From Streptomyces broussonetiae (GTDB lineage: Bacteria; Actinomycetota; Actinomycetes; Streptomycetales; Streptomycetaceae), in assembly GCF_009796285.1 (NCBI RefSeq), contig NZ_CP047020.1:7936001-8000000 (forward strand): a stretch of DNA of 64,000 bases. The letters run 5' to 3'. This document shows, in pieces, positions 25,195-32,591 of the stretch; the first letter of the stretch is position 1; each line of letters opens with the position of its first letter. Under the pieces are notes generated by a model. It was not told the DNA's origin and did no database searches. It saw only the letters and a program-made list of their open reading frames with translations. The translations under genes were made by a program, and so were the position numbers.

Positions 25195-26846
25195 CCCGCT
25201 GCCTCCTTGGCCCCGATCTCGGCCGCCCACGGGTAGTACAGATAGTCGATGGAGGGTTTGACCCCGGTGATCCGGTTGCCGAGGAAGACCGAGACCGGCT
25301 CGGTGTAGAGCGGCAGCCAGGGCAGCTGGTCCATGGCGATCTGCTGCGCCTTGGCGGCGGCCGCGGTACGGGCGGCCGGGTCGGCGGCGCCGACCGCCTG
25401 GTCGACGGCGGCGTCGAACTGCGGGTCCGACCAGTTGCCGTAGTTGCTGTAGGCGCCGGTCCGCAGCGAGCCGTACATGTCCAACGGGTCGGTGATGGAG
25501 GTGTACCAGAAGGTCAGGAAGAGGTCGATGCCCTTGCGCGCGGCCGGGTCGGTGAACAGCGCCGTGTACTTGTCCGGGGAGACGGTGTCGATCTGCGGCT
25601 TGAGGCCGATGGCTGTGGCGGCCTGGGCGATGGCCTGGGTGATGATGGTGGTCTGCGAGTCCAGCGGGCTGGTGGCGATGACGACCCTCTGCCCGGTGAC
25701 GTCCGCCCCGGCCGCCAACTGCTTGGCCCTGGCTGGATCGTAGGGGTACTTGGGAAGGGCCTTGAGCGTGCTGTCGACGGTGCCCCGCGGGCTGCCGTTC
25801 CAGTTGTTGCGGGTGACCAGGTTGTCGGCCGCGTCGCCGACTCCGGCCACGCCCGCCTTGATGATGCCCTTGCGGTCGATGGCCATCAGCAGCGCCTTGC
25901 GCACCTGGGCGTTGCCGAGCGGGCCCTTGAGGTTGTTGACGACCTCGTCGGCGACCGTGGTGTTCTGGCCGTAGTAGAGCCTTCCCTTGGCGGAGGCGGC
26001 GAGTTGGGCGTAGGAGGTCGGTGGGACCATCCAGCCACCGTCGACCTCGCCGGTCTGGAAGGCGTTGACGCGGGCGGTGGCGTCGGCGAGGAAGACGAAC
26101 TTCACCTGCCCGGCCTTGGCACGCAGGGCCCGATCCCAGTAGCCGTTGAAACGCTTGAGGACGATGGACTGGCCGGGCTTCCAGGAGGAGAAGGAGAACG
26201 GTCCGGTGCAGTTGACGCCCTTGGCGGGGTTTCCGTAGTCCTTGCCGTCGGCCTTGAGCGTGGCTGCGGATTCGACGGTTCCCGGGCTGGCTGCCAGGTA
26301 CTTGTTGAAGGTCGAGTCGGGGGTCTTCAGGGTGACGGTGACCTGCATCGGCCCTGTCCTGTCGACCGACTTCACATTGCGGAAGGGGTAGGCCCAGTCG
26401 CTGCCCACGTTCGGGTCGAGGTTCCGGCGCAGCGAGGCGACCACATCGTCGGCGGTGAGCTGCTTGCCGTCGTGGAAGTGGACGCCGCTGCGGATGGTGT
26501 AGACCCAGGTGGTGGGGGTCGGGTTGGTGTAGGCGGAGGCGAGGCCGGGTGAGGTGGTCAGGTCCGGATTCCAGCGCAGCAGGCTCTCGCAGACGTTGGC
26601 CAGGACGGTGTTCGGCGGGTAGTCGAAGGAATAGGCGTAGTCGATCGAGGTCGGCTCTGCGAAGAGGGACCAGGTGAAGCCGTCGATGTCGCCCTTGGCA
26701 GCGGCGGTGGAGGCGGTGAGGCGGTAGGCGGCGCTCTGGTCGGCGCTGCCGCCATGGGCGGTACCGGAGCAGGCTGTCAGAGCGAGGGCGGTCAGCGGCA
26801 GCGTCGCCAGGGCGATGGCTCCGCGGACGGTCCTGAGGGTGGGCAT
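25191..26846 (-). CDS. Substrate-binding lipoprotein (SBP_bac_5 family)
   Basis: A 551-residue extracytoplasmic binding protein. The signal peptide ends in lipobox LTAC (Cys about residue 26). The fold is the large class C/cluster 5 type (YTIRSGVHFHDGKQLTADDV, LKRFNGYWD, RKALLMAIDRKGI). ATG 26846 follows GGAGG. Members bind oligopeptides, but also opines, nickel or sugars. The neighbouring amidohydrolase and amine oxidase suggest a nitrogenous substrate (inference). Confidence 0.9.
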   Translation of the reverse strand: MPTLRTVRGAIALATLPLTALALTACSGTAHGGSADQSAAYRLTASTAAAKGDIDGFTWSLFAEPTSIDYAYSFDYPPNTVLANVCESLLRWNPDLTTSPGLASAYTNPTPTTWVYTIRSGVHFHDGKQLTADDVVASLRRNLDPNVGSDWAYPFRNVKSVDRTGPMQVTVTLKTPDSTFNKYLAASPGTVESAATLKADGKDYGNPAKGVNCTGPFSFSSWKPGQSIVLKRFNGYWDRALRAKAGQVKFVFLADATARVNAFQTGEVDGGWMVPPTSYAQLAASAKGRLYYGQNTTVADEVVNNLKGPLGNAQVRKALLMAIDRKGIIKAGVAGVGDAADNLVTRNNWNGSPRGTVDSTLKALPKYPYDPARAKQLAAGADVTGQRVVIATSPLDSQTTIITQAIAQAATAIGLKPQIDTVSPDKYTALFTDPAARKGIDLFLTFWYTSITDPLDMYGSLRTGAYSNYGNWSDPQFDAAVDQAVGAADPAARTAAAAKAQQIAMDQLPWLPLYTEPVSVFLGNRITGVKPSIDYLYYPWAAEIGAKEAAG

Positions 26847-26923
26847 GGAGCCTCCGAGCAGCGGGCAGTCGGAAATGCGGGAAGCGGGGGCGGCGGACGA
26901 CAGGCAGTGCGGGAGTCGGGTGG

Positions 26924-28618
26924 TCAGCGGGTGGCGGCATAGACGGGGCTGCCGTCGAGGAAGGTCATGCGAACCGTGGTGTCGCCGATCTCCTCGGGCG
27001 GCCCGGCGAAGGGGTCGCGGTCGAGGACGACCAGGTCGGCGGCCTTGCCGGGCTCGACGGTGCCGGTCTCCCGGTCGAGGTGGTTGGCCCAGGCGCTGCC
27101 CGCGGTGTAGGCGGTGAAGGCCTGGGCGAGGGTGAGCGCCTGCTCGGAGTAGAAGGGGCGGCGCGGGCGGCGGTCCGCGGCGGCGTTGGGGGCCTGGACC
27201 GGCACGGCGCGGTTGACCGCGGTATGGATGCCCCACAGCGGGTCGGGGCTGCTGACGCCCCAGTCACTGCCGGCGACGAGACGGGCCCCGGCGCGGGCCA
27301 GGTCGCCGAAGGGGTACTGCAGCGCGGCGCGTTCGGGGCCGAGGTAGGGGATGGTCAGCTCGTCCATCTGCGGTTCGTGGGCCGCCCACAGGGCCTGGAT
27401 GTTGGCGGCGGCGTCGACCTCGGCGAAACGCTTGAGGTCGTCGGGGTGCACCACCTGGAGGTGGGCCAGGTGGTGCCGGTTGTCGCCCGGGCCGTTGGCG
27501 GCACGGGCGGACTGCAGGGCGTCGAGGACCTCGCGGACGGCGCGGTCGCCGAGCGCGTGGAAGTGGAGCTGGAAACCGAGTGCGTCGAGGCGGGTGACGG
27601 CTTCGCGCAGAACCTCGGTATCGATGAAGGTGAGGCCCCGGTTGCCGGTGGCGCAGCCGCAGGCGTCGAGGTAGGGCTCCAGCATGCCGGCGGTGAAGTT
27701 CTCCGCGATGCCGTCCTGCATGATCTTGACGGTGGTGGCGCGGAAACGGCCGACGCAGCCGCGCAGGCGGCGCTCGACCAGCTCGGGAATCTGCTCGACG
27801 CCGCGCTCGCGGTCCCACCAGAGCGCGCCGACGACGCGGGCTCGCAGCGAGCCGTCGCCGGCGGCGTCGAGGTAGACGGAGAAGTTGTCGGGATTGCCGG
27901 GGAAGGCGCCGATCATGGCATCCTGCCAGGCGGTGATGCCGAGCGAGAAGAGGTGTTCTTGGGCTGCGAGCAGCCCGGCACGTGCCTGCTCGGGGGTGGC
28001 GACCGGGACGAGGCGGGCGACGAGTTCCATCGCACCCTCTTGGAGGACGCCGATCGGCGTGCCGTCCGGCTCGCGCTCGATCCGGCCGTCGGCGGGGTCG
28101 GCGGTGTGCCGGTCGAGGCCCGCGAGGTGCAGGGCGCGGGAGTTGACCCAGGCGCCGTGGCCGTCGCGGTTGGTGAGAAGCACCGGGCGGTCGGGGACGA
28201 CGGCGTCGAGTTGGTGGCGGGTGGGGATACCGTCCGGGAAGACGTCCATGGACCAGCCGCCGCCGAGGATCCATTCGGCCTCCGGCTCGGCCTCGGCGTA
28301 GGCGGCGATGGCGGCGAGGCAGGCGTCGGCGCTGCGGTGGGCGGAGAGGTCGCAGCGGAGCATCTGCACTCCGGCGACGGTGGGGTGGACGTGGGCGTCC
28401 TGGAAGGCGGGGGCGAGCAGCCCGCCGTCGAGGTCGACGACCTCGGTGGCGGGGCCGACCAGCGGGCGTAGTTCGGCCTCGGGCGCGACGGCGGTGATCC
28501 GCCCGGCGCGGACGGCCACGGCCGCCTCGACGGGCTGCGCACCTCCGTCGGCGGTAAAGGTCCTACCGCCCCGGAAGAGCAGATCGGCATGGGTTTCTGA
28601 CGGTACGTGCGACGCCAT
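26924..28618 (-). CDS. YtcJ-like amidohydrolase
   Basis: A 564-residue amidohydrolase-3 protein with metal ligands in FQDAHVHPT (residues about 74-82), LHFHALGDRAV and the final Asp in AGSDWGVSSPDP. It is similar in layout to N-substituted formamide deformylases and other YtcJ enzymes, which cleave amide or related C-N bonds. There is no signal peptide, so it would act on imported substrate. ATG 28618 follows GGGGAGGA. It is the first gene of the operon and has a promoter overlapped by the TetR palindrome. Confidence 0.88.
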   Translation of the reverse strand: MASHVPSETHADLLFRGGRTFTADGGAQPVEAAVAVRAGRITAVAPEAELRPLVGPATEVVDLDGGLLAPAFQDAHVHPTVAGVQMLRCDLSAHRSADACLAAIAAYAEAEPEAEWILGGGWSMDVFPDGIPTRHQLDAVVPDRPVLLTNRDGHGAWVNSRALHLAGLDRHTADPADGRIEREPDGTPIGVLQEGAMELVARLVPVATPEQARAGLLAAQEHLFSLGITAWQDAMIGAFPGNPDNFSVYLDAAGDGSLRARVVGALWWDRERGVEQIPELVERRLRGCVGRFRATTVKIMQDGIAENFTAGMLEPYLDACGCATGNRGLTFIDTEVLREAVTRLDALGFQLHFHALGDRAVREVLDALQSARAANGPGDNRHHLAHLQVVHPDDLKRFAEVDAAANIQALWAAHEPQMDELTIPYLGPERAALQYPFGDLARAGARLVAGSDWGVSSPDPLWGIHTAVNRAVPVQAPNAAADRRPRRPFYSEQALTLAQAFTAYTAGSAWANHLDRETGTVEPGKAADLVVLDRDPFAGPPEEIGDTTVRMTFLDGSPVYAATR

Positions 28619-28650
28619 CGGCGCATTCCTCCCCGAGTGGTGGTGAGAGG

Positions 28651-28679
28651 AGTGAAGCGTCGCGCAACGTTGTTGTCAA
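28651..28679 (-). promoter_or_regulatory. Promoter of the amidohydrolase/ABC operon
   Basis: On the reverse strand TTGACA (28679-28674) and TTCACT (28656-28651) are 17 bp apart. The -35 lies inside the 29-bp palindrome, so a bound TetR dimer would block polymerase. Confidence 0.6.
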
Positions 28680-28690
28680 CGGTGTTGCGC
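28662..28690. promoter_or_regulatory. TetR operator O1
   Basis: A 29-bp imperfect palindrome: left half GCGCAACGTTGTTG, centre T, right half CAACGGTGTTGCGC, with 11 of 14 positions symmetric. It sits between the divergent amidohydrolase and tetR genes. A near-identical copy lies at 29461-29489. Confidence 0.8.
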
Positions 28691-28725
28691 GCAGGCCGGG
28701 GCCGCATCGTTACACTGGCGGAACC

Positions 28726-29460
28726 ATGACGAAGCCACCCACCCCACGCGCCACCGCTTCGGCGGACAAGCCGACCGGCCGCGGTCGCAGCAGACGCTCC
28801 GGAAGCGAGCTGACACCCGAGGCGATCGTCCAGGCCAGCCTGCGCATCGCCGCCCGGGGCAGTGCGAACGCCTTCACCGTCCGTCGACTCGGCGAGGAAC
28901 TGGGCGCTGATCCCACCGCCGTCTACCGACACTTCCGCGACAAGGACGAACTGCTGCTGGAGGTCGCCGATCGCACGCTGGGTGAGGTGCTGGACTCGAT
29001 CCCGGAGGGCCTCGGCTGGCAGGACCGGATCCGTGCCCTGGCCGACGGCTCGCTGGCCGTCGCGCTCAAGTACCCGGCGGTGGCTTCCACCATGGCCAGC
29101 CGGACCACCCGGCGGACCAATGAATTCCGTGTCGTCGAGCTGATCCTCGGCGCGGTCACCGAGGCCGGGCTGAGCGGCGCGGAGGCGGCCGTCCACTACC
29201 GAATGGTCGGCGACTCGCTGCTGGCCCTGGTGGGGCAGCGGGCCGCCTTCCGGCTCTTCGCGCCGGAGGTCAGGGCGGCCGATGAATCCTCCTGGACCCA
29301 CGAGTACCGGCTACTCGATCCGGAGCGGTTCCCGCAGATCACCGCCGTCACGGAAGAGTTGGCGGCGGTCACGCCGGACGCGGTCTTCCGGGCCAGGGTG
29401 GAGGCACTGATCACGGCGATCGAGCGCAGGGTCACCGAGCTGGGCGGCGGCAAGGAATAA
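28726..29460 (+). CDS. TetR-family repressor
   Basis: A 244-residue TetR regulator. A basic N-terminal arm precedes the helix-turn-helix (residues about 30-75: LTPEAIVQASLRIA, FTVRRLGEELGADPTAVYRH). The C-terminal domain is of the TetR_C_33/TetR_C type (YRMVGDSLLALVGQ). It is flanked on both sides by the same 29-bp palindrome, one overlapping its own and the divergent promoter and one directly after its stop codon. It therefore probably controls itself, the amidohydrolase/ABC operon and the amine oxidase. Confidence 0.92.
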   Translation: MTKPPTPRATASADKPTGRGRSRRSGSELTPEAIVQASLRIAARGSANAFTVRRLGEELGADPTAVYRHFRDKDELLLEVADRTLGEVLDSIPEGLGWQDRIRALADGSLAVALKYPAVASTMASRTTRRTNEFRVVELILGAVTEAGLSGAEAAVHYRMVGDSLLALVGQRAAFRLFAPEVRAADESSWTHEYRLLDPERFPQITAVTEELAAVTPDAVFRARVEALITAIERRVTELGGGKE

Positions 29461-29489
29461 GCGCAACACTGTTGACAACGGCGTTGCGG
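29461..29489. promoter_or_regulatory. TetR operator O2
   Basis: A second 29-bp palindrome, left half GCGCAACACTGTTG, centre A, right half CAACGGCGTTGCGG, starting at the base after the tetR stop codon. It shares the core layout GCGCAAC...GTTG-N-CAACGG...GTTGCG with O1. Confidence 0.8.
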
Positions 29490-29501
29490 CGCCAGTTCAC
29501 T
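29472..29501 (+). promoter_or_regulatory. Promoter of the flavin amine oxidase gene
   Basis: TTGACA at 29472-29477 and TTCACT at 29496-29501 are separated by 18 bp. These are the same hexamers as the amidohydrolase promoter and are again overlapped by the palindrome, which shows matched control of both transcripts. Confidence 0.6.
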
Positions 29502-29539
29502 CCCGGTCTGCATCATTCGATCCCGAGAGAGGGATTCTC

Positions 29540-31207
29540 ATGCACCGGGAACCCGTCAGATCCCCCCTTGCCTCCCCTTCCGCCACCCGCACCGGGCTGC
29601 CCGACAGCGGGCTGGGCCTCGCCTTCTCATGGGAGGGCGAGGCACGGCGGCGCGGTATGCCCGTCGCCGAGGTGGCCGGTGAGCGCGCCGAGCGCGCCGC
29701 CCTGAGCCGCCGTCAACTCCTTGCCGGTACCGGCGCGGCGACCGTCGCCGGCCTGACGGGCGCCACCCTGGCCGGGGCGACGCGGGCCGCCGCGGCGACC
29801 GCGTCCGCGACCACCCCGCGGGTGGTGATCGTCGGGGCGGGACTGGCCGGGCTGCGCTGCGCTCACGCCCTGTGGACCGGCCCCAGGGCCATCGAGTCCA
29901 CCGTCTACGAGGCCGACACCACCCATCTCGGCGGCCGCTGCTGGTCGCTGCGCGGCTTCTTCGCGAGCGGCCAACTCCACGAACACGGGGGCGCCTTCAT
30001 CAGCTCCACCGACTCCGCGGTGCTGGGACTGGCCAAGTCACTCGGCCTGAAGACCGAGATCGCAGGCGGCGGCGAACTGCCTTCCGGCGACTACGCCGGC
30101 TGGATCAACGGCGGCCGCTACGACGGCGCGGCTCAGCAGAGCGACTGGGTCGCCGAGGCGTACGACGCCTTCGCCGCTTCCTGCGCGGCCATGGGCACCC
30201 CGCGCTGGAACAGCTCAACCGCCGAGGCCGAGCGCCTGGATCAGCTCTCCTGCCTGGACTACCTGGCGGAGATCGGCCTGCCCTCCGGCTCGGCACTGAG
30301 CCGGCTGATCCAAACGATTCAGCTCCAGGGCGGCGGCGAGCCCGCCCAGTCCTCCGCGATCGGAATGATCGGCTTCCTCGGCGGCTCGTCCACCTTCGAC
30401 GGCGGGCGTGGCTTCGACGAGAAGTACCATCTGGTCGACGGCAACGACCAGTTGGTCAGCGGCATGGCCGGGCAGCTGCCCGCCGGAACCGTACAACAGG
30501 GTTACCAGCTGATGGCGGTCGTCCGGAACAGCGACGGCAGCTACAGCTGCACCTTCGACCCCACCGGAGGGGCGGGCGCCCCGGTCAGCGTCCGGGCCGA
30601 CCATCTCGTCCTCGCACTGCCGTTCAGCACGCTCCGGGACGTGGATCTGTCCCGCTCCGGGCTGTCCACGCTCAAGCTGACCGCGATACATCAGCAGGGC
30701 ATGGGCCAGAACGCGAAGATCGTGACCCAGCTCAACTCGAAGACATGGCCCTCGCTCGGCTACAACGGCGTCAGCAACACCGGCCCGAGCGGCTATCAGA
30801 CCGCCTGGGACGGCTCCGTCTCCCTGGGCCCGAACGGCAGCCCGGCCCTGCTGGTCGACTTCCCCGGCGGTGACACCGCCCGCTCGACCCTCACCGGCGC
30901 CGCGCACGGCCCGGCGCCGGCGGCGGACGTCAACTGGTTCCTCTCCCAGATCGAGCAGGTCTTCCCCGGCACCACTGCCGCCTACAACGGCCTCGCCTAC
31001 GAGGACCACTGGTCGCTCGACCCCTGGCACAAGGGTGCGTACCACTACTACGGCGTCGGGCAGTACACGACCATCGCCGGCTACGAGGCCGTCCAGGAGG
31101 GCCGGGTCCACTTCGCCGGAGAGCACACCGACGTCGACAACGCCACCCTCAACGCGGCGGTCGCCTCTGGCGAGCGGGCGGCGGCGGAGATCGCGGCCCA
31201 GATCTGA
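29540..31207 (+). CDS. Tat-exported flavin amine oxidase
   Basis: A 555-residue FAD-dependent amine oxidase. The dinucleotide motif VVIVGAGLAGLRCAHAL follows a twin-arginine signal (LSRRQLLAGTGAATVAG, Arg57-Arg58). Other motifs are GGRCWSL and the C-terminal FAD-binding GRVHFAGEHTDVDNATLNAA. The 56-residue stretch before the twin arginines is unusually long; ATG 29657 (residue 40) is an alternative start but has no good ribosome site. It would oxidise an amine outside the cytoplasm, with import of the product or substrate by the co-regulated ABC system (inference). Confidence 0.87.
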   Translation: MHREPVRSPLASPSATRTGLPDSGLGLAFSWEGEARRRGMPVAEVAGERAERAALSRRQLLAGTGAATVAGLTGATLAGATRAAAATASATTPRVVIVGAGLAGLRCAHALWTGPRAIESTVYEADTTHLGGRCWSLRGFFASGQLHEHGGAFISSTDSAVLGLAKSLGLKTEIAGGGELPSGDYAGWINGGRYDGAAQQSDWVAEAYDAFAASCAAMGTPRWNSSTAEAERLDQLSCLDYLAEIGLPSGSALSRLIQTIQLQGGGEPAQSSAIGMIGFLGGSSTFDGGRGFDEKYHLVDGNDQLVSGMAGQLPAGTVQQGYQLMAVVRNSDGSYSCTFDPTGGAGAPVSVRADHLVLALPFSTLRDVDLSRSGLSTLKLTAIHQQGMGQNAKIVTQLNSKTWPSLGYNGVSNTGPSGYQTAWDGSVSLGPNGSPALLVDFPGGDTARSTLTGAAHGPAPAADVNWFLSQIEQVFPGTTAAYNGLAYEDHWSLDPWHKGAYHYYGVGQYTTIAGYEAVQEGRVHFAGEHTDVDNATLNAAVASGERAAAEIAAQI

Positions 31208-31972
31208 AGCGCCGGCTCAGCCGTCCTGCACCGGCGGACTACTTGCCCTTTGGCGTCTGGGCCAGGCCGATCCTCCAGCGGCCCTGGTCCAGCACATGGC
31301 CCCTGCCAGGTCAGTGGCAGCCCCGCCCGCGGCGAGTGGGTTGAGCGGCCACCATCAATCGCCCGCGACACCCTCCGGCTGCGGCCGAGCAGGGCGGGTG
31401 CCGATGTCCGACGCGTGGGTGGGGTCGCGTGGGAAAACCGGGCGACTGCCGTTCCAGAACGCCGATCTGGTGGCGCAAGGCCAGGATCTCGACGTCTCTC
31501 TCGCGGTCGCTCATCGGCAGCAGCCGCAGCATCGCGAACGCGTTCGTCACGCCCGAGTACGCCAGTCTCAACAGCACGACTGATCATCACGCCGCGCCGA
31601 CCACCGCCGTGCGACAGCTGCGACTCGAGCGGCCTCGACTGGCGCCGAAACCAGTTCCCACCTGCATGGACGAGGTATTCGGCAAGAGCGCGGCCGGACG
31701 GGCGTTCATGGGTGCGGCCCTGTGGGGCGAAGGGTTCCCTGCGGGATGGCAGACTCCGCCGTAGACACCTCCACTGGCGTGAGCCCGCCGGCCTTCTGCT
31801 GATCTCTTAGGGTTGTTGTCGGTTGCGTCCTGGAAGGCGGTGTACGGGATCCCACCTGATCCGGGCGTTCGCCCCGGCGTCGGAGGGGTGCCCGGATACG
31901 AGAACGGCCACCGGCTGATCTTCGAGATGTGAGGTGGCCGTACCGTCGGGAGGGGGTTTCAGCGGCGCGGTG
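31208..31972. other. Gene-poor stretch with a transposase scar
   Basis: Between the amine oxidase and the lipoprotein, 765 bp hold only the transposase stump at 31430-31577. The remainder shows no credible frame, RNA or clear repeat. Confidence 0.55.
31430..31577 (-). pseudogene. Integrase-type transposase N-terminal stump
   Basis: The reverse strand encodes NAFAMLRLLPMSDRERDVEI followed by LALRHQIGVLERQ, the conserved N-terminus of actinobacterial rve-type integrase transposases (IS3/IS481 superfamily). Homology stops after about 45 residues. The catalytic domain is gone. A C-terminal piece of the same type of element is at 39024-39328. Confidence 0.6.
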
Positions 31973-32503
31973 TCAGGAGCGCGTGCCGGACGGCTGCCTG
32001 TGCTGTCGGGTGACCGTCACGGTGACGTCGTAGCGCCCTTGGTCCGGCGGGCAGCGCATCGCCTCGCCGCATGAGTCGCGTCGGGCGGTTATGTGAACCG
32101 TGCCGGGCCGCAGGGCGGTGAAGCGCACGGAAGACGTTCCGCAGCCGCGGCCGGGCGGGCAGGTGGCAGTGCCTGTGGTCCCGCCGCCGACGGGGGTGAG
32201 CACTTGCGGGTTCGAGCTGGCGGGGGTTGACCAGTATGCGCTGTGCAGGCGTACCACGATGAGCGTGCCGACGGTCACCCGGACCGTGGTTCCGCGGGAC
32301 CGTTCGTCGAGGACGGCCGACCCGGTGGAGGACGTGGATGACGCGGATGACGCGGGAGTGTGCGTCGGCGGGGGAGAGGGCGATCCGGCGGGGCCGGACG
32401 AACAGCCGCCCAGGACGCCGGTCGCGGCTGCCGCGGCCACGGCGGCGAGTCCGGCGTGCAGCGCGCGCAGGGCGGGGCTCGTGCGGGCTGACGAAGGAAG
32501 CAC
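31973..32503 (-). CDS. Small lipoprotein with possible chagasin-like domain
   Basis: A 176-residue lipoprotein. GTG 32503 follows GGAGG. The signal peptide ends at lipobox LGGC (Cys about 34), followed by a Ser/Pro/Thr linker (35-65). The folded part (about 70-168) reads VGTLIVVRLHSAYWSTPASS, VLTPVGGG, FTALRPGTVHITARRD and YDVTVTVTR. The beta pattern and the spacing of Trp and the RPG loop are reminiscent of I42 (chagasin) cysteine-protease inhibitors, but this is weak. Four cysteines may form disulfides. It lies downstream of a secreted putative hydrolase, separated by a terminator. Confidence 0.7.
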   Translation of the reverse strand: MLPSSARTSPALRALHAGLAAVAAAAATGVLGGCSSGPAGSPSPPPTHTPASSASSTSSTGSAVLDERSRGTTVRVTVGTLIVVRLHSAYWSTPASSNPQVLTPVGGGTTGTATCPPGRGCGTSSVRFTALRPGTVHITARRDSCGEAMRCPPDQGRYDVTVTVTRQHRQPSGTRS

Positions 32504-32546
32504 GGGTCCTCCGGTGGATGCCGCCCGGCGTGGGCGCTTGGACGGG

Positions 32547-32577
32547 GGTGGGGGCGAGCCGTCGGCTCGCCCCCACC
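32547..32577 (-). terminator. Strong hairpin terminator
   Basis: A perfect 14-bp stem, GGTGGGGGCGAGCC and GGCTCGCCCCCACC, with a 3-base GTC loop, 15 bp past the stop of the secreted HEWHE protein. It insulates that gene from the lipoprotein gene downstream. Confidence 0.75.
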
Positions 32578-32591
32578 GTGCGGCGCGAGGG

